In this document: one piece after another, positions 52,585 through 63,895 of the stretch
Layout of the letters: each line of letters opens with the position of its first letter
Position numbering within the stretch: the stretch's first letter is position 1
DNA from: Actinernus sp. WN-2022
Lineage: Eukaryota > Cnidaria > Anthozoa > Actiniaria > Actinernidae
Reading direction: 5' to 3'
DNA: 64,000 nt
Assembly: GCA_030867875.1 (NCBI GenBank)
Contig: JAOWCC010000413.1
Coordinates: 62,001 to 126,000 of the forward strand
Notes under the pieces: model-generated
Database searches by the model: none
Seen by the model: only the letters and a program-made list of their open reading frames with translations
What the model was told of the DNA's origin: nothing
Made by a program: the position numbers and the translations under genes

Positions 52585-53670
52585 TATTCAAATGTCTTGT
52601 ACACTACCAAACACTTACAGATACACTTATAGATAAACAAGCTCGCATGAAATTTATATATAAATCATTAATGGTCAGTAATTCTAGTTTGAAGAATAAA
52701 GGAGGTGTATGGGCATTCCACTTTTCATTTGAAATTACTCTAATTGCTCTTTTTTGAAGAGTGCACAAATTAAGGCTTCCTCAAAGTGGGATAAGAATTT
52801 CCCCAGAGTAAAATACCATAATTCATATGTGGGTAAAATAAGGAATAGTATATTTGTTTTAAAACGATTTGGGGTGCATGATGTTTGGCTTTGTATAAAA
52901 TACCTAATGATTAATAGAGGCTATTTGTTCGTTCCAGGTTAAGTGTTTGACGAGTAGAATTCCTAAGTATTTAGTGTGATTTCTTTCCTCAATTAATTCA
53001 TTATTATTTTTTATGAGTGGAGAGTTAGGATTATTTTTTGTTTTGGATGAAAAGTAACGAAATTGGATTTAGATACATTCAAGGATAATTTGTTACATAT
53101 ATAGAAGCCATTCATCAATTGAGCTTAGATCACTATTTACTGATGTTTCTATGTCATTTATATCGTCACTATCGTAAAATAAACTAGTATCATCAGCAAA
53201 GAGAAAACATTTCAGAGATCTGATAGAGTTAGGGATATCATTTATGTAAAGAAGAAACAGTAAAGGGCTAAGCACTGATCCTGTGATACACCAAATTCAA
53301 CATTTAGTTTTTCGGAGAGGGTGCCATTAATAGATACGAGTTGCTTTCTGTTATTTAGATATGATTTGAACCAGTTTAGAGGAGTACCTCTGATGCCGTA
53401 GTGTTCTAATTTAAAGGTTAGTATGTCTAAATTTACGGTATCAAAGGCTTTTGCAAAGTCTAAGAATACTATTATGGATATTGTTTTGCTTTCAAATGAA
53501 TTTATAATATTATTTATTAAGTCTAGTTTTGGGAAGCCATACTGGTGTTCAAAAATTATTTTTTCTTTGTTCAAAAAGTGTTTTAGCCTTGTGAGCATAA
53601 GTTGTTCAATAATTTTGGAGAATATTGGTAATAGAGAGTTTATGTTTCTGTGTAATAATTTTTAAGGGGT
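52585..53670 (-). pseudogene. CR1/jockey-like LINE RT, minus strand
   Basis: From 53670 down: MLTRLKHFLNKEKIIFEHQY, FGFPK variant (QYGFPKLD), SIIVFLDFAKAFDTVNLD (motif A), YGIRGTPLNWFKSYLNNRKQ, then a frameshift in the QGSVLSPLLFLLYINDIP motif (about 53270), SLKCFLFADDTSLFYDSD (motif C), LSLNVSKSNFVTF and TKYLGILL. It continues with stops to about 52590. It is a relative of the LINE at 10397-11760. 5' truncated and inactive. Confidence 0.85.
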
Positions 53671-53684
53671 GAGAAATATGTTAG

Positions 53685-53825
53685 CTTGCGAAAACAGCCG
53701 CCTCTATTCAGGCCAAAGCAAAAATGCATACCCCGAGAGAGGCGTCTAAAAGTGCAAAGCCTTTTAGACGTTTACACTTTTGCGGCTTTGGCCCGAATAG
53801 AGGCGGTTGTTTCTGCAGCTTTATG
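53685..53825. mobile_element. palindromic MITE (GCCGCCTCTATTC ends)
   Basis: ACAGCCGCCTCTATTCAGGC and GCCCGAATAGAGGCGGTTGT are inverted, with TTAGCTTGCGAAAACAG outside on the left. A second inner inversion (AGGCGTCTAAAAGTGCAAAG / CCTTTTAGACGTTTACACTT) makes it fold fully. The TAG.CTGCGAA start resembles the long-TIR families here. Confidence 0.7.
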
Positions 53826-54205
53826 AAATTGTCAAAGTTGCAAACTGACTCATCACTTGAATATTTTTATCATGTTTTTATATTACATGTTGCGGTCTAT
53901 TTTTTAGATAAGTTAGGAATTTTTATCAGTCATTATTTTCTATTCGTTTTCTATATTATATTTTATATGCTTTTATTAGATATAACAAATAGGGTGCAAG
54001 AGTTTGTAATTAACCCCTCTGAGTTGTATCTCTTGTATCCTTCACAAACTTTTCTTTATGTATGTATATCTCCTTTTGTGTGTTTTTGTGTGAAATAAAC
54101 GAACCTTTGAACCTTTATTTAGATTAGTTAGGTTTTTATAACTTTTTTTAAACTTCAGATTGTTACTATTTTAATTATTGTAAAGCGCTTAGAACAGTTT
54201 GGCAA
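53826..54205 (+). repeat. LINE 3' tails
   Basis: 53833-54115 ends AATAAACGAACCTTTGAACC, a CR1-like 3' end with an octamer-type repeat. 54175-54205 (TTATTGTAAAGCGCTTAGAACAG) matches the 3' UTR of the LINE at 43600-43620. Both are short 3' remnants. Confidence 0.55.
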
Positions 54206-54599
54206 CACGTAGGCTAACAATTTCATCCTCAAACCCTATTGCAGTTAAAGGCAAACAAAGGTTATTCCAAAATGCCAAATTTGCAAGAATATGCTTGGGA
54301 ACAGTCTAATGCTGTGGTTTAAATTGCATATATACAGTATGACTTAAATTTATTATCACTAGGTCTATTATATACATTTACATATTCATTTAATTTAAAC
54401 TCGAGGTTAAACTGGTATTTTCTTTGTTTAATATGTGAATTATATTAGAATGGGTTCTTTTCATACTTAAGTTTACGATAATCATAAAACTTAGACCTAA
54501 TGAACATTTAAGCGTTGTACCTATATATAGAATGTGCAGAGAAAAAATAAATTATTGCAGAGCTCACATTGCTAAAAAAATATCGTGCACAAAACGTTT
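54206..54599. other. no gene seen
   Basis: AT-rich sequence, nothing supported. Confidence 0.5.
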
Positions 54600-55270
54600 C
54601 CACCCTCCCTCCCAGGATTTCTAATGGTCCACCCCTAATCGGCCGAGACTGAACACAACATGAATCGCTCTGATTGGCTAATGTTAATGAGATTACCCTT
54701 GGAGGCGGGACTTCTTAGTCAACCGTGAAATGAATCGAAAACCTTTATCGGGCTGTTTCTCGGCTCTTTTTTTTCGGCCAAAAACAGAACTTTGTTGAAG
54801 TCCAGCCTTTTAGCGTTTTGTCCAATTTTCCTAAATTTTTTACGAGTCGTAGAAAACAGCTGTTTCTCAAATACTGTGTCGGGGAATTTTGAAATAATTT
54901 TTCGTTCAGACCTGGTTTGTATCAAAATGGGTGAAAAACTACTTTTTCAACTTTGAAAAGGGATAAAATCTGTAATACGCAATATATCAAAAATTCCCGA
55001 CACTATTTGAGTCAATTTAGTTGGGATTCGAAAGGGCTAATTAAGAAAAAAATTGTTTCAGAGCCTCAAGGGCTGAACTCCTTCTGGCGGACGGAGCCAT
55101 TTAGCGTAGAAATCTACGCTTTTAACTTTTGTTCAAAACGGATTAAATATATACTTTCTTCAATTCAAGACCTTTAAAACGGTATATAGTACGTCTATGT
55201 GGCTTTAATTCCGACGTTGCAAGAGCGTTTTTCCGAAAGTGACACGTCGAACCTTTATCGAGACCTTAAT
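54600..55270 (-). mobile_element. relative of the TTAA family, copy 3 (partial)
   Basis: Read on the minus strand, 55250 down to 54650 parallels copy 1 (34640-35250): CATTTTAAAG-like, ATGGCTCCGTCCGCCAG (copy 1 ATGGCTTTCAGAAGCTCCG), the GTGTCGGGAATTTT motif and a CCAATCAG box. The plus strand also has GTGTCGGGGAATTTTG at 54881, so part of it is palindromic. No TTAA termini were found. Similarity is moderate. Confidence 0.4.
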
Positions 55271-55439
55271 AGTAATCTAAAATGCTCATGATTAAAATTC
55301 CGTAACTTTGATAATACTGATCCCATCCATCTTCCTAAATTGAATCTAACCTCAATTAATTATAATTCCACAAACCAAGAACTAGAATGCGGTCGGGACT
55401 TGATCTTGATTATCATGTACGATCCTATTACAAATACGG
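55271..55439. other. unassigned
   Basis: Short AT-rich stretch. A plus frame with LPKLNLTSINYNSTNQELEC is unrecognised. Confidence 0.4.
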
Positions 55440-56525
55440 CAGGTTAAAATTTTACTGTGGGGTAGAGATAGGCTTGTCATAATAATCTGGATGTATTACT
55501 GTAAATATTAAATAATTGAATAAAAGATATTATAGTAAGGAGAAAGTTTCAGAGAGAAATTTTGAATTATGCATGTCTTTCCTAGGATAATATATCTAAG
55601 TGTATATCAAAGTTATTGTAATCTTAGCTTTGCTAGGTCCTCCAGGTTTTGAACACTCAATCTTGGGGAAGCTGGTGCTCGACGCATGAAGGTACGACCA
55701 TTTTGTGTCCACAAGAACTTGTAGTTTAACTCCCTCTTGACTTCAAGGCAAGCTTTAAACAGCTCTTTATCCTTTTTTACAAACTTTCATTTATAAAGAT
55801 TTTTGCCCCTGGGAGTAAGACGTTTACTAAAGATCATGTCCCTTGTTTTACAACTTGTGAATTTCACGATTATGTTTGCAGTTTCGCTTTGCGACAATCG
55901 ATGTGCCACTTCAATATCACTATTTCCTATGTTGATATCCAGTCCCTTACATAAGTCAATGATTATGTCTTCGACAGATTCATCTGCAGTGCGTGATATA
56001 CCAGAAACTTATAACATTGTACGTCGACCATATTGCTCAAGGTCGTTGATATCAGAAGCATTTCTTTGAGCCGGTTTGATGGTGGAGTCGATTTCATATT
56101 TTAGCTGATCCATTTCTTTTCTCATTTGGACGTTCTCCTTCATGAGGTTATTGACAATTTTCTTGAAGTTATCGAATTGGCCTCCAATGAATGACTGGCT
56201 CTTACCGATATCAGCTACTTTCTTGCTAAGTGAAGTTATCTGCTCTGTTACTTCCGATATCTTGCCAGTAATCTTTGCTTCCAAAGATTCGAACTTGACT
56301 TGGACTTTTTGATTCGTTTCCTTTATGATCCTTTCGATGTTAATTAAACGATCTTCTGTAGTTAGGCCGTTGACCTTACTACTTTGGTTTGATGACATTT
56401 TAGCTTGGTAATCTGTGTGTTTTCTTGTACATTTCAAGGTTTTTAGGGATTTGGAGTTCCCGCGTAAAGAACACGTCTGTCCGCCATGATGGTCATGCGC
56501 AAAAAAACGTCATAGATGCTATTCT
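55440..56525 (-). pseudogene. L1/Tx1-like LINE ORF1 protein with 5' UTR
   Basis: The ATG near 56398 starts MSSNQSSKVNGLTTEDRLIN. A coiled coil (RIIKETNQKVQVKFESLEAK, then ISEVTEQITSLSKKVADIGK and NLMKENVQMRKEMDQLKYEI) leads to DINDLEQYGRRTML. The next codon is TAA where GAA (LEVSGI) is expected. The frame continues VSGISRTADESVEDIIIDLC, NSDIEVAHRLSQSETANIIV, DMIFSKRLTPRGKNL, ending about 55640. Coiled coil, RRM-like and C-terminal domain is the L1-type ORF1 layout (RNA-binding chaperone). A second stop follows NLYK. The 56400-56525 stretch would be its 5' UTR. ORF2 is absent. Confidence 0.8.
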
Positions 56526-58560
56526 GCACCGCGAGGTACGTAGGGGTGCCCAGCCTGTTGCTATACTTACAGCTCTAGACTGGATGCTAACAGGGTCGGT
56601 TAAGGCTTTGTACCATCAGAACGCCTTCACATTATGCACGTACATATGATTCCTACTTCTGATGACCTTCTATACCGATAAATGCAGAATTGGTGGCGAA
56701 CAGATTCATTCGGCACCAAGTACCAACAGGCGTCGCCTAGATCACTTGATGATCGACGACAAAGCACTCAAGATCCTTGAAGGCACCGTTAGACACGTTG
56801 GCGGTCGATACAAAGTCGGTATGCTGTGGAAAAGTCAGGACGTACAGATTCCTAACAATAGAGAAATGGTTGAGAGGTGCCTGAGATCTACTGAGAGGGT
56901 TCTAAAAATGTGATGATACCCTCGCCAAGAAATATAAGGATACCATGCATTGACGGCTACGTAGTTATAGGACACGTGCGTAAGCTGTCGCCCGAAGTAG
57001 TCGTGAATCCTAACAAGCCTGGGAAAGTAAGGATAGTGATGGATGCTAAAGCCAAACACAACGGTATCTCCCTTAACGATCTGCTACTTGTAGGACCCGA
57101 TCTGCTGAACAATCTGAGTGGCGTGCTACTCCGGTTTCGAGAAGAACGAGTGGCTATAGCGGCAGAAATTGAAGCAATGTTTCATCAGTATGCGTTATCG
57201 AAAGGGACCAACCAGTGCTGAGGTTTCTCTGGCGTGACCTTGAATGACGTGTACCAAATGCTTGTGATAATTCTTCGGAGCAGCGTCGTTTCCATGCACA
57301 GCCAATTACGTACTCAGATAAACAGCCGATGATAACCGTGACGATCCGTCGTTTTCTCCCGATACCATTGGAACGGTTAAGAGCAACTTATACATGGACG
57401 ATCTTCTAAAATATGTATGCGATGAGGCTACCGCCATTAAGCTCCAGTGTGAACTGACTACCCTACTTGTTCGTGACGGACCTCGCTAACCAAATGGAGT
57501 AGTTCATCGCGTGATGTTTTATCGAGAGTTCCGAACCACGAAATGGCCTGCCCGTTAGTTGATCTCGATCTCGATGAACTACCCATTGAACGATCACTGG
57601 GATTAAAATGGTACACCGCGACTGACTGCTTCAGTTTCTCCGTCATCTCGCGCCAATCAGCTCTGACAAAACCGGGCGTCCTGAGCCAAGTCTCATCTGT
57701 ATTCGATCCCTTAGGAGTGCTGGCGCCATTCTTGCTACCTGCTAAATGTCTTATTCAAAGTTTGTGGCGCAAGAAGAAAGACTGGGATGAGCCTCTGGAT
57801 GATTATGACAGGGTTGTGTGGGAGAACTGGTTGACAGACCTCTCATCGCTGAAGGACTTCGAGTTGCCGCGTTGCTTATGCAGAAACGCTCCACAAGAAG
57901 CGCAAGTCCAGCTCCACGTATTCGGAGACGCCTCGGAGAGAGAATTTGGCGCTGTCTGCTATGCGTGCTACGCTTTCCCTGACGGTGGACTCCACGTATC
58001 CTTCGTCATGGCAAAAACCCGAGTAGCTTCTCTACGCCAACTAAGCATACCCCGCTTAGAGCTTAAAAGCAGCACTACTAGCCGTTAGGCTGGCTGACGC
58101 GATTAATAAGTAGCTCACCATTAACATAGATGAGACATTGTTCTGGAGCGATTCAAAGACTATCCTCTTGTACATAACAAACGAAAGTCGACGATTTCAC
58201 ACATTCGTGGCGAACAGAGTGTCCGAAGTACAAGACTCTTCAAGTTCTGCCCAATGACGATTTGTGCATGGGCACCTAAACTCTGCAGATGATTGTACCC
58301 GCGGCCGAAGAGTATACGAAATGACCGACAACTGCAGATGGATCTCCGGGCCTGCCTTCTTGTAGAAAACTGAAGAACACTGGCCACAGGAGGAACCCGG
58401 AGGATCAACCCTAGAGGAGGATGTGGAGTGAAAGAAGATGTGGAGCCTATGAAGCCCGGCCCATTCATGACGCAGCAAGGTTCTCATCTTGGACCGTTAT
58501 CGTCGCGTCATTGCTTGGATCTACCGATTTCTTTGGAACGCGAGACAGGCTAAGAAGAAT
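56525..58560 (+). pseudogene. BEL/Pao pol: protease end, RT, RNase H
   Basis: In order: QPVAILTALDWMLTGSVKAL (protease end), DDKALKILEGTVRHVGGRYK, EMVERCLRSTERVLKM, LSPEVVVNPNKPGKVRIVMD, AKAKHNGISLNDLLLVGPDL (RT entry), VAIAAEIEAMFHQ (motif A; Asp replaced by Glu in AAEIEAMF), YMDDLLKYVCDEATAIKL (57392-57445, motif C intact), then LVDLDLDELPIERSLGLKWY, FDPLGVLAPFLLPAKCLIQS, VQLHVFGDASEREFGAVCYA (RNase H start), SIPRLELK, ETLFWSDSKTILLYI. At least five frame changes are needed. Integrase is absent. It could continue the gag at 51560 in the same orientation. Confidence 0.9.
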
Positions 58561-58579
58561 TGTGTTCTCACCCCCTTAT

Positions 58580-59000
58580 AAGTATGCCTGAGCACTTCGG
58601 GATATTGAACACAAACTCAAAAGAGATATGCCAAACAAAATTTATTGTTTGAGTTGTTCTGTGGCACCACAACTAATGGCTGGGCACTTCGGGATATTGA
58701 ACACAAGCCTAAAAGAGATCTACGCAAAACAAAAATTAGTTGTTCGGTATCCCAGCTGATTTATCCAGGTTGAAGTCCATAGCACTACATTTATGCCTGA
58801 GCACTTCGGGGTATTGCCTGAGCACTTCGGGGTATTGAACACAAGCTCAAAAGAAATATGCCAAACAAAATTTATTTTTTAGTTGTTCTGTATCCCAGCT
58901 GGTTTACCCAGGTTGAAGTCCATGGCACCACAGTATGCCTGAGCCATTCGGGATATTGAACACAAGCCTAGCTAAAATATATGTACGCCAAACAAAATAG
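58580..59000. repeat. tandem repeat of about 115-120 bp
   Basis: TGCCTGAGCACTTCGGGATATTGAACACAA begins units at about 58585, 58679 (GGCTGGGCACTTCGG), 58795/58817 and 58936. Later units share TATCCCAGCTG.TTTA.CCAGGTTGAAGTCCAT. About four imperfect copies. Non-coding. Confidence 0.8.
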
Positions 59001-59940
59001 TTAGCCTACCTACGAGTAGCTGTTACCCATCGCGAAATTTGCGCAAATCAGATCAAAACAACCAGACGCGAATTACCGGGCGCGAACTGCAGCTACCGAC
59101 TACAAACAACAAGACACGAGAAACCTGCTGCCAGGGTAACATCTCTCACATCTCGATATCTCATCCGCTTTATTTTCAGTATCCGCGATAATAATTTGGG
59201 GTCCGAATAATAAGCGAAGTCTGCGACGTTTCGAACAGTAATTGGCAAGCGTGTAAGTCGCATTTTCGTCTCATTAAAGTAAATTACACATTGTTCTCGA
59301 CTTATGAAATAATAAAAAGATTATGTATTGTTGGTTTTGAGAAATTAGCTGAAAGTCGGATAGGCACATACGGCAAACTAGATAAATCGTCGACCTCGAT
59401 CGAAACGTACTGAAAATCGGACTACGAATGACTAGATTTCGTGCACTACTACGGGTAGTCGACTAATGGAAGGTAACATTTAAAAGTAGTTCTTTATCAC
59501 ACATAGACACCTACGGATTACGATCATGACGAACTTCATAGGGTTCTGAACAGATGGCACCCCGGTGATGTTCGCCTATTCAATAGGTGAACATCAGCAG
59601 GGGATCTTTAATCTTATTTCACCTAAGCCTTCATCAGGTTTTGTTAGTGAATGTGTAGAAGAGCTATTTTTTTGTCATTCTAATCTGTCATCAAGAACTG
59701 CAATGTAGCTCAGACAGAAATTACGGTTCATTACGGAGTCCTTCGTCGGTAATTACAACATAAACAGTTACGTAAATGTTCTTTTGATACGAAACGAAAT
59801 CGCTATGCAATCTTACACATAGCCAGTAAAATTAAATTAAAAGGGGATCGCAAGAGGAGTATTAATATGTGATTGTGTTATTTATTAAAACAAATGCAGT
59901 CATAAAATGTGTTCATGCAAATAAATTACATATATAACAC
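59001..59940. other. no gene; hairpin at 59571-59599
   Basis: GATGTTCGCCTATTCAATAGGTGAACATC can form a 12-bp hairpin. Just after it the minus strand reads CTGATGAAGGCTTAGGTGAAAT, which has CUGAUGA and GAAA but no convincing stem II. It is perhaps a decayed hammerhead-type pLTR. Otherwise nothing is seen. Confidence 0.4.
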
Positions 59941-60545
59941 TTGAAAACGGTCCTGCTTCCAGGAAGCCAATTAAACCTAACCTTAAAAATCGAAAACAAT
60001 TCTCCTGAAATATATTTTATTTCCCGAGGACGCAAACAGCCTTACAGCCAAGTTGCTCCGCTGCTTCCAGGAAGCCAATCAAACCTATTAAACCTAACCT
60101 TAACAAATCGAAAACAATTCTCCTGAAATATTTTATTTCCCGAGGACGCACCAGGAGAAATCCGAGTATTTCTCGCAGAGTAACAGCCTTACAGCCAAGT
60201 TGCTCCGCTGCTTCCAGGAAGCCAATTAAACCTAACCTTAACAAATCGAAAACAATTCTCCTGAAATATATTTTATTTCCCGAGGACGCACCAGGAGAAA
60301 TCCGAGTATTTCTCGCAGAGTAACAGCCTTACAGCCAAGTTGCTCCGCTGCTTCCAGGAAGCCAATTAAACCTATTAAACCTAACCTTAACAAATCGAAA
60401 ACAATTCTCCTGAAATATATTTTATTTCCCGAGGACGCACCAGGAGAAACCGAGTATTCCTCAGGGTAACAGCCTTACAGCTAACTAAAGTTGCTCTGCT
60501 GCTTCCAGGAAGCCAATAAACCCTGTTAAAACTAACCATGACAAA
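59941..60545. repeat. minisatellite with a unit of about 107-150 bp, five copies
   Basis: GCTTCCAGGAAGCCAAT recurs near 59953, 60061, 60208, 60349 and 60501. Units contain CCTAACCTTA, ATTCTCCTGAAATATATTTT and CCCGAGGACGCACCAGGAG. Copies differ mainly by indels (first unit shorter; some have duplicated AAACCTATT). Confidence 0.9.
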
Positions 60546-60661
60546 TTGAAACAATTCTTATATATATCCATCTATTTAGCCCCGCTATTTAAGGCTACAT
60601 ACAAACAGGTTTGGCACTTAACAGTTATTATTAAACCCCCTGTACAAAGGCGCTACATATC
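60546..60661. other. short spacer
   Basis: Non-coding spacer; nothing recognised. Confidence 0.5.
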
Positions 60662-60786
60662 CAATATTGGGTAATAAGTTCATGTCCTAGATACAACAAT
60701 AGGTTAATTACGTTCTATTATGTTTCGGTCATAGAACGTCAGTAACATATTGGTGTATCTAGGACATGAACTTATTACCCATATTG
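60662..60786. mobile_element. palindromic MITE (GGGTAATAAGTTCATGTCC ends)
   Basis: GGGTAATAAGTTCATGTCCT and AGGACATGAACTTATTACCC are perfect inverted ends, continued inward by AGATACA.CAATA and ACGTTCTAT on both arms. AATATT/ATATTG flank it, so a 5-base ATATT duplication is possible. Confidence 0.75.
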
Positions 60787-61418
60787 CGTCTATAAAGTCA
60801 CGGTAATTGACTTTATAACTATACCGGCGCCGTTATTTATTTAATTTCGAGGCCAAAATGTGGTCTCAAGCTCTTCTAATGAACCAAACTAGCATTCCAC
60901 ATCTAGAATGATAGACCCGCTTTGGCTGCAAATTGTTATGGAGAAAACTTTGATTGTTTTTAATGCTTTGGATGAATGGCGCGCTTTAATATTCTCGGAA
61001 ATTGGCGCCAATTTTTTTAAATTTCCATCAACTGATCATGAGCTTCAGGGAATTCAGAATAGCCAATCTGCTAGAAGCTATAAATGTCTCTTCGTGTAAA
61101 GTGTGTTTGTTCATCTGAAATCTCTTTCTGAAAATGTGAAACAACATTCGGATACAACTGAGGTCTTACTTGTCGAGCGAAACCACGCGGGAATTTTACC
61201 GACTTGTCCTCCGTTTGTGTTGATCAGTCAAATGTCCAATTGTTGAAAACCTTGATCATTTATCGAAAATAAAAACATTTAGCGGCATCACTTACCCCTT
61301 ATTTCCTGCACAGACAGTCGGCTAGAACCTACATATACATACCATATCTTAGAAGGTCGGAATAATGAATTCAAAGGAAGAGAATGTTGCTCCAGCGCTG
61401 CATCTGGTATGACCTTTG
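60787..61418. other. no gene seen
   Basis: A hairpin ATAAAGTCA...TGACTTTAT lies at 60792-60817. A 63-codon frame at 60908-61099 has no recognised domain. Nothing else. Confidence 0.5.
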
Positions 61419-61427
61419 GCTCGTGAT

Positions 61428-61612
61428 TAGCCTGCGTAGCTCGGCTCAAAAAGGCACGGAAAAGGGCCCGGAAAAGGGCTCGGACCCTCCTCTCCCCAGT
61501 CCTCCTTCCCTTCCGAACCCTTTCCGAATCCTTTTCCGGCCCATCCGAGCCCTTTTCCGAGCCCTTTCCCGGGCCCTTTTCCGTGCCTTTTTGAGCCGAG
61601 CTACGCAGGCTA
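61428..61612. mobile_element. 185-bp long-TIR MITE with 9-bp TSD
   Basis: The duplication GCTCGTGAT (61419-61427, 61613-61621) flanks ends TAGCCTGCGTAGCTCGGCTC and its complement. The inverted repeats cover most of the length (about 55 bp plus G/C-rich GGGCCCGGAAAAGGGCTCGG). Its start resembles TAGACTGCGAAC of the RecQ-bearing elements and the duplication length is the same, suggesting a related MULE-like group. Confidence 0.85.
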
Positions 61613-61621
61613 GCTCGTGAT

Positions 61622-62004
61622 AATATAACTCGGTTTCATATTAACTATTCCTAATCTTAGCGGGCTCATGCTTTTTCTCGAAGTTTACAGTGACAAGAAG
61701 CAACACATTAAAAACCCGCAAAGTACTAAGCGATGATCGATCATGTAATGTAATTAACTCATTGCTATGCCAACCCCGAAATTTAGCCCACACACGGCTG
61801 TGAGATTCAGAGTCCCATGAAGCTCGTCATGTATAGGCGCTAAAGTAAACACTTTTAAGGTGACATGAGGCTGGACTTAATTAAATGGAATGCTCCTGCT
61901 CCTGCTCCTTCCTTCCTATTGCTAAGAGTGCGGTCTGGCTCGTTATGATAATTACTTGGGGGAATACATATGAAACTAACCTAACCACTTTGTATTTTAT
62001 ATCA
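61622..62004. other. no gene seen
   Basis: AT-rich sequence with a short CTCCTGCTCCTGCTCC repeat at 61891-61908. Nothing coding is supported. Confidence 0.5.
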
Positions 62005-63495
62005 TTACTTTTTCTAGATTTAATGAGCAATCAAGCCCATTGTTTAAGTCTCTAAACATTATAAAACTTTTTAATCTTGTCACCCTCCACATTGCAATAT
62101 TTATGTACAAATTTCACAATCATCTCTTACCTTCTGTTTTTCATTCTTTCTTTATTAAAGACCCTGTGTCCGAGCCCATGGTGCTTTGCGCGCGCAAATT
62201 ATTTTCGTAGGCTACGAAAAACAGAAAGATCGTTGTTGTTGTTATGCGATTCTCGAATCTTTCGAAATCCATCCCTAGTTTGGGTCATCGTGTAATTATT
62301 CATAGGTATATATGCATAACTGACTTTCTTTTATCTTAACTTTTGTATATATACTTTTTTAAATGAAACTTTAGTTCGAATATTTCTTCGAATCCCGGTC
62401 TAGAGTGGCGAGTAGAGGAATGCCGGAGAAAGGACCGAGACAGCGAGGCGAAGCGACTCGACAAATAATCCTTCAGCAGTCCAGATTTTACTTTCTCTAG
62501 GTCTACAAGAGATCACTTGTGGTTCAAAAGGACTACTACGTGAGTTTCCCGGGGATTTGCTGCACTAAGGGACCGGCGGGCTTCGTTGGAAATACAAAGC
62601 GGCACAAAGCAACCACTTCTGGTATCAAGATCATTCGTAATTATAATTTCGCACGGCTGAGCTCCACTGCGGTGTTACAGACTTATCTGTATACGTTTTG
62701 CATTTCTATTAGCAGAGAAAGCAATGTCCTTAACCTTTTTTTTCATCCTACAGTACGTCCAGAAAGTCTTGCTACCAAAACTACGATCGCGGGTCAAAGT
62801 CCAATCTGCCGAGTTCAGCTGTTACGTCGCTGTGAGTTTGACTCGAGTGCAAGTACGACATTTAATTTTGCACTCAAAATATATCATTCGCAAGGAAAGT
62901 AGAGAACTTCAAATACAGCTAAGCAATACTGGAGACATGAAAACAAGGTAGCAAGAGTATGTGTTTGCTTGTAGAGTTGTGAAAAGTCGCACTCATAAAC
63001 CTAATTAGAATCTAAAGACAGAACAACTGGCTTCCTGTCGAATACTGTTAAAATCATATTCGAAGCATCCGGGGGAAATTCGTGGGCTTGATTGGGTTTT
63101 TAATCCGGTAGAAATTATGAAATTCGTTATCCAAAGTGTATGTGTACTTCTTTTATGAAACTGATAAACAATCGAGAGCATTTTAGTTCGCCTAAAAGCT
63201 GGCCTTTAATTTATGCGGCCGTTGATAAACAAACTAATCATAACATTTGCGCAAAGCACCATGGGCTCGGACACAGGGTCTTTAAGGTTAAAAACATTCA
63301 TAACTACAATACAAAGCTTGCCACAAACTAGTCTTATTATCTTCCAAAAGCAAGAACAAATTATGGAATTTTTAATATCAGATTTCAAGGTCCTACAGTA
63401 TGGAATTACATTGATGAAAATATAAAACTTTTCCCAATTTCATTATTTAAAGATAAAATGAAATATTATTTTATTGAAGATTACTACCCCTAAAT
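62005..63495 (+). pseudogene. LINE C-terminus split by a TTAA element
   Basis: Before the insertion: FNEQSSPLFKSLNIIKLFNL, VTLHIAIFMYKFHNHLLPSV, FHSFFI (62020-62157). After it: KVKNIHNYNTKLATN, stop, SYYLPKARTNYGIFNIRFQG, VWNYIDENIKLFPISLFKDK (63286-63490). Removing the element with one TTAA gives HSFFIKVKNIHNYN without a shift. One in-frame stop (TAG at 63329) remains. The order is the C-terminal end of CR1/L2-like ORF2. 5' truncated. Confidence 0.85.
62159..63281. mobile_element. complete TTAA-flanked element (AGACCCTGTGTCCGAGCCC ends)
   Basis: TTAA at 62155-62158 and 63282-63285. The ends AGACCCTGTGTCCGAGCCCA extend to TGGTGCTTTGCGC, inverted and perfect over about 33 bp. It is 1123 bp. 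The interior has no transposase. A stretch 62752-62947 sits between an acceptor-like TTTTTTTTCATCCTACAG and a donor-like ACAAG|GTAGCA and is open for 65 codons (VLLPKLRSRVKVQSAEFSCY...), possibly a captured exon; unrecognised. A truncated relative is at 39566-40280. Confidence 0.9.
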
Positions 63496-63499
63496 TTTT

Positions 63500-63880
63500 A
63501 CTTCATTGCTTCTAAGATGACAAATCTGTTTTGCAACACCAATGTTCGCGTAAAACGACGATACACGGATTCAGTGGTCACAGTTGCGAGTCGCCAACAC
63601 ATACAAGTCAATGTCTGTACTACGAAACTCACCGAGCTATCAAGCTGTCAAGCCACAATGTTCGCGTAAACCAACGATAAACAGATTCAGTGGCACAGTT
63701 GCCAACACAACAGTCAATGGGAATACAGCGATAATAACTACTTAATCATGAGAATACAGCGATGATAACTACTTGTCTGCTCGAGACTGCAAAACGCGCA
63801 CGTCTCTCCCCAAGGCTTGTTTCTGCCTCAGTCACGTGACAGCAAGGCAGAAACAGTTCGGGGGTGTCCCGTCGGGAACA
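63500..63880 (-). repeat. LTR-like sequence, inverted relative of 51293-51445
   Basis: Minus-strand 63860-63700 matches 51293-51420 (CTGCCTTGCTGTCACGTGAC, AGACAAGTAGTTAT.ATCGCTGTATTC). It contains an internal duplication: GTTCGCGTAAA.C.ACGAT occurs at 63543 and 63660, and AATACAGCGATRATAACTAC at 63722 and 63752. A C-run at 63881-63895 ends it. No adjacent gag is seen before the window end. Confidence 0.6.
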
Positions 63881-63895
63881 CCCCCCCCCCCCCCA

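Noticed and set aside
60908..61099. 63-codon plus frame, MIDPLWLQIVMEKTL....
   Set aside because: No domain, promoter or splice evidence; short enough to occur by chance.
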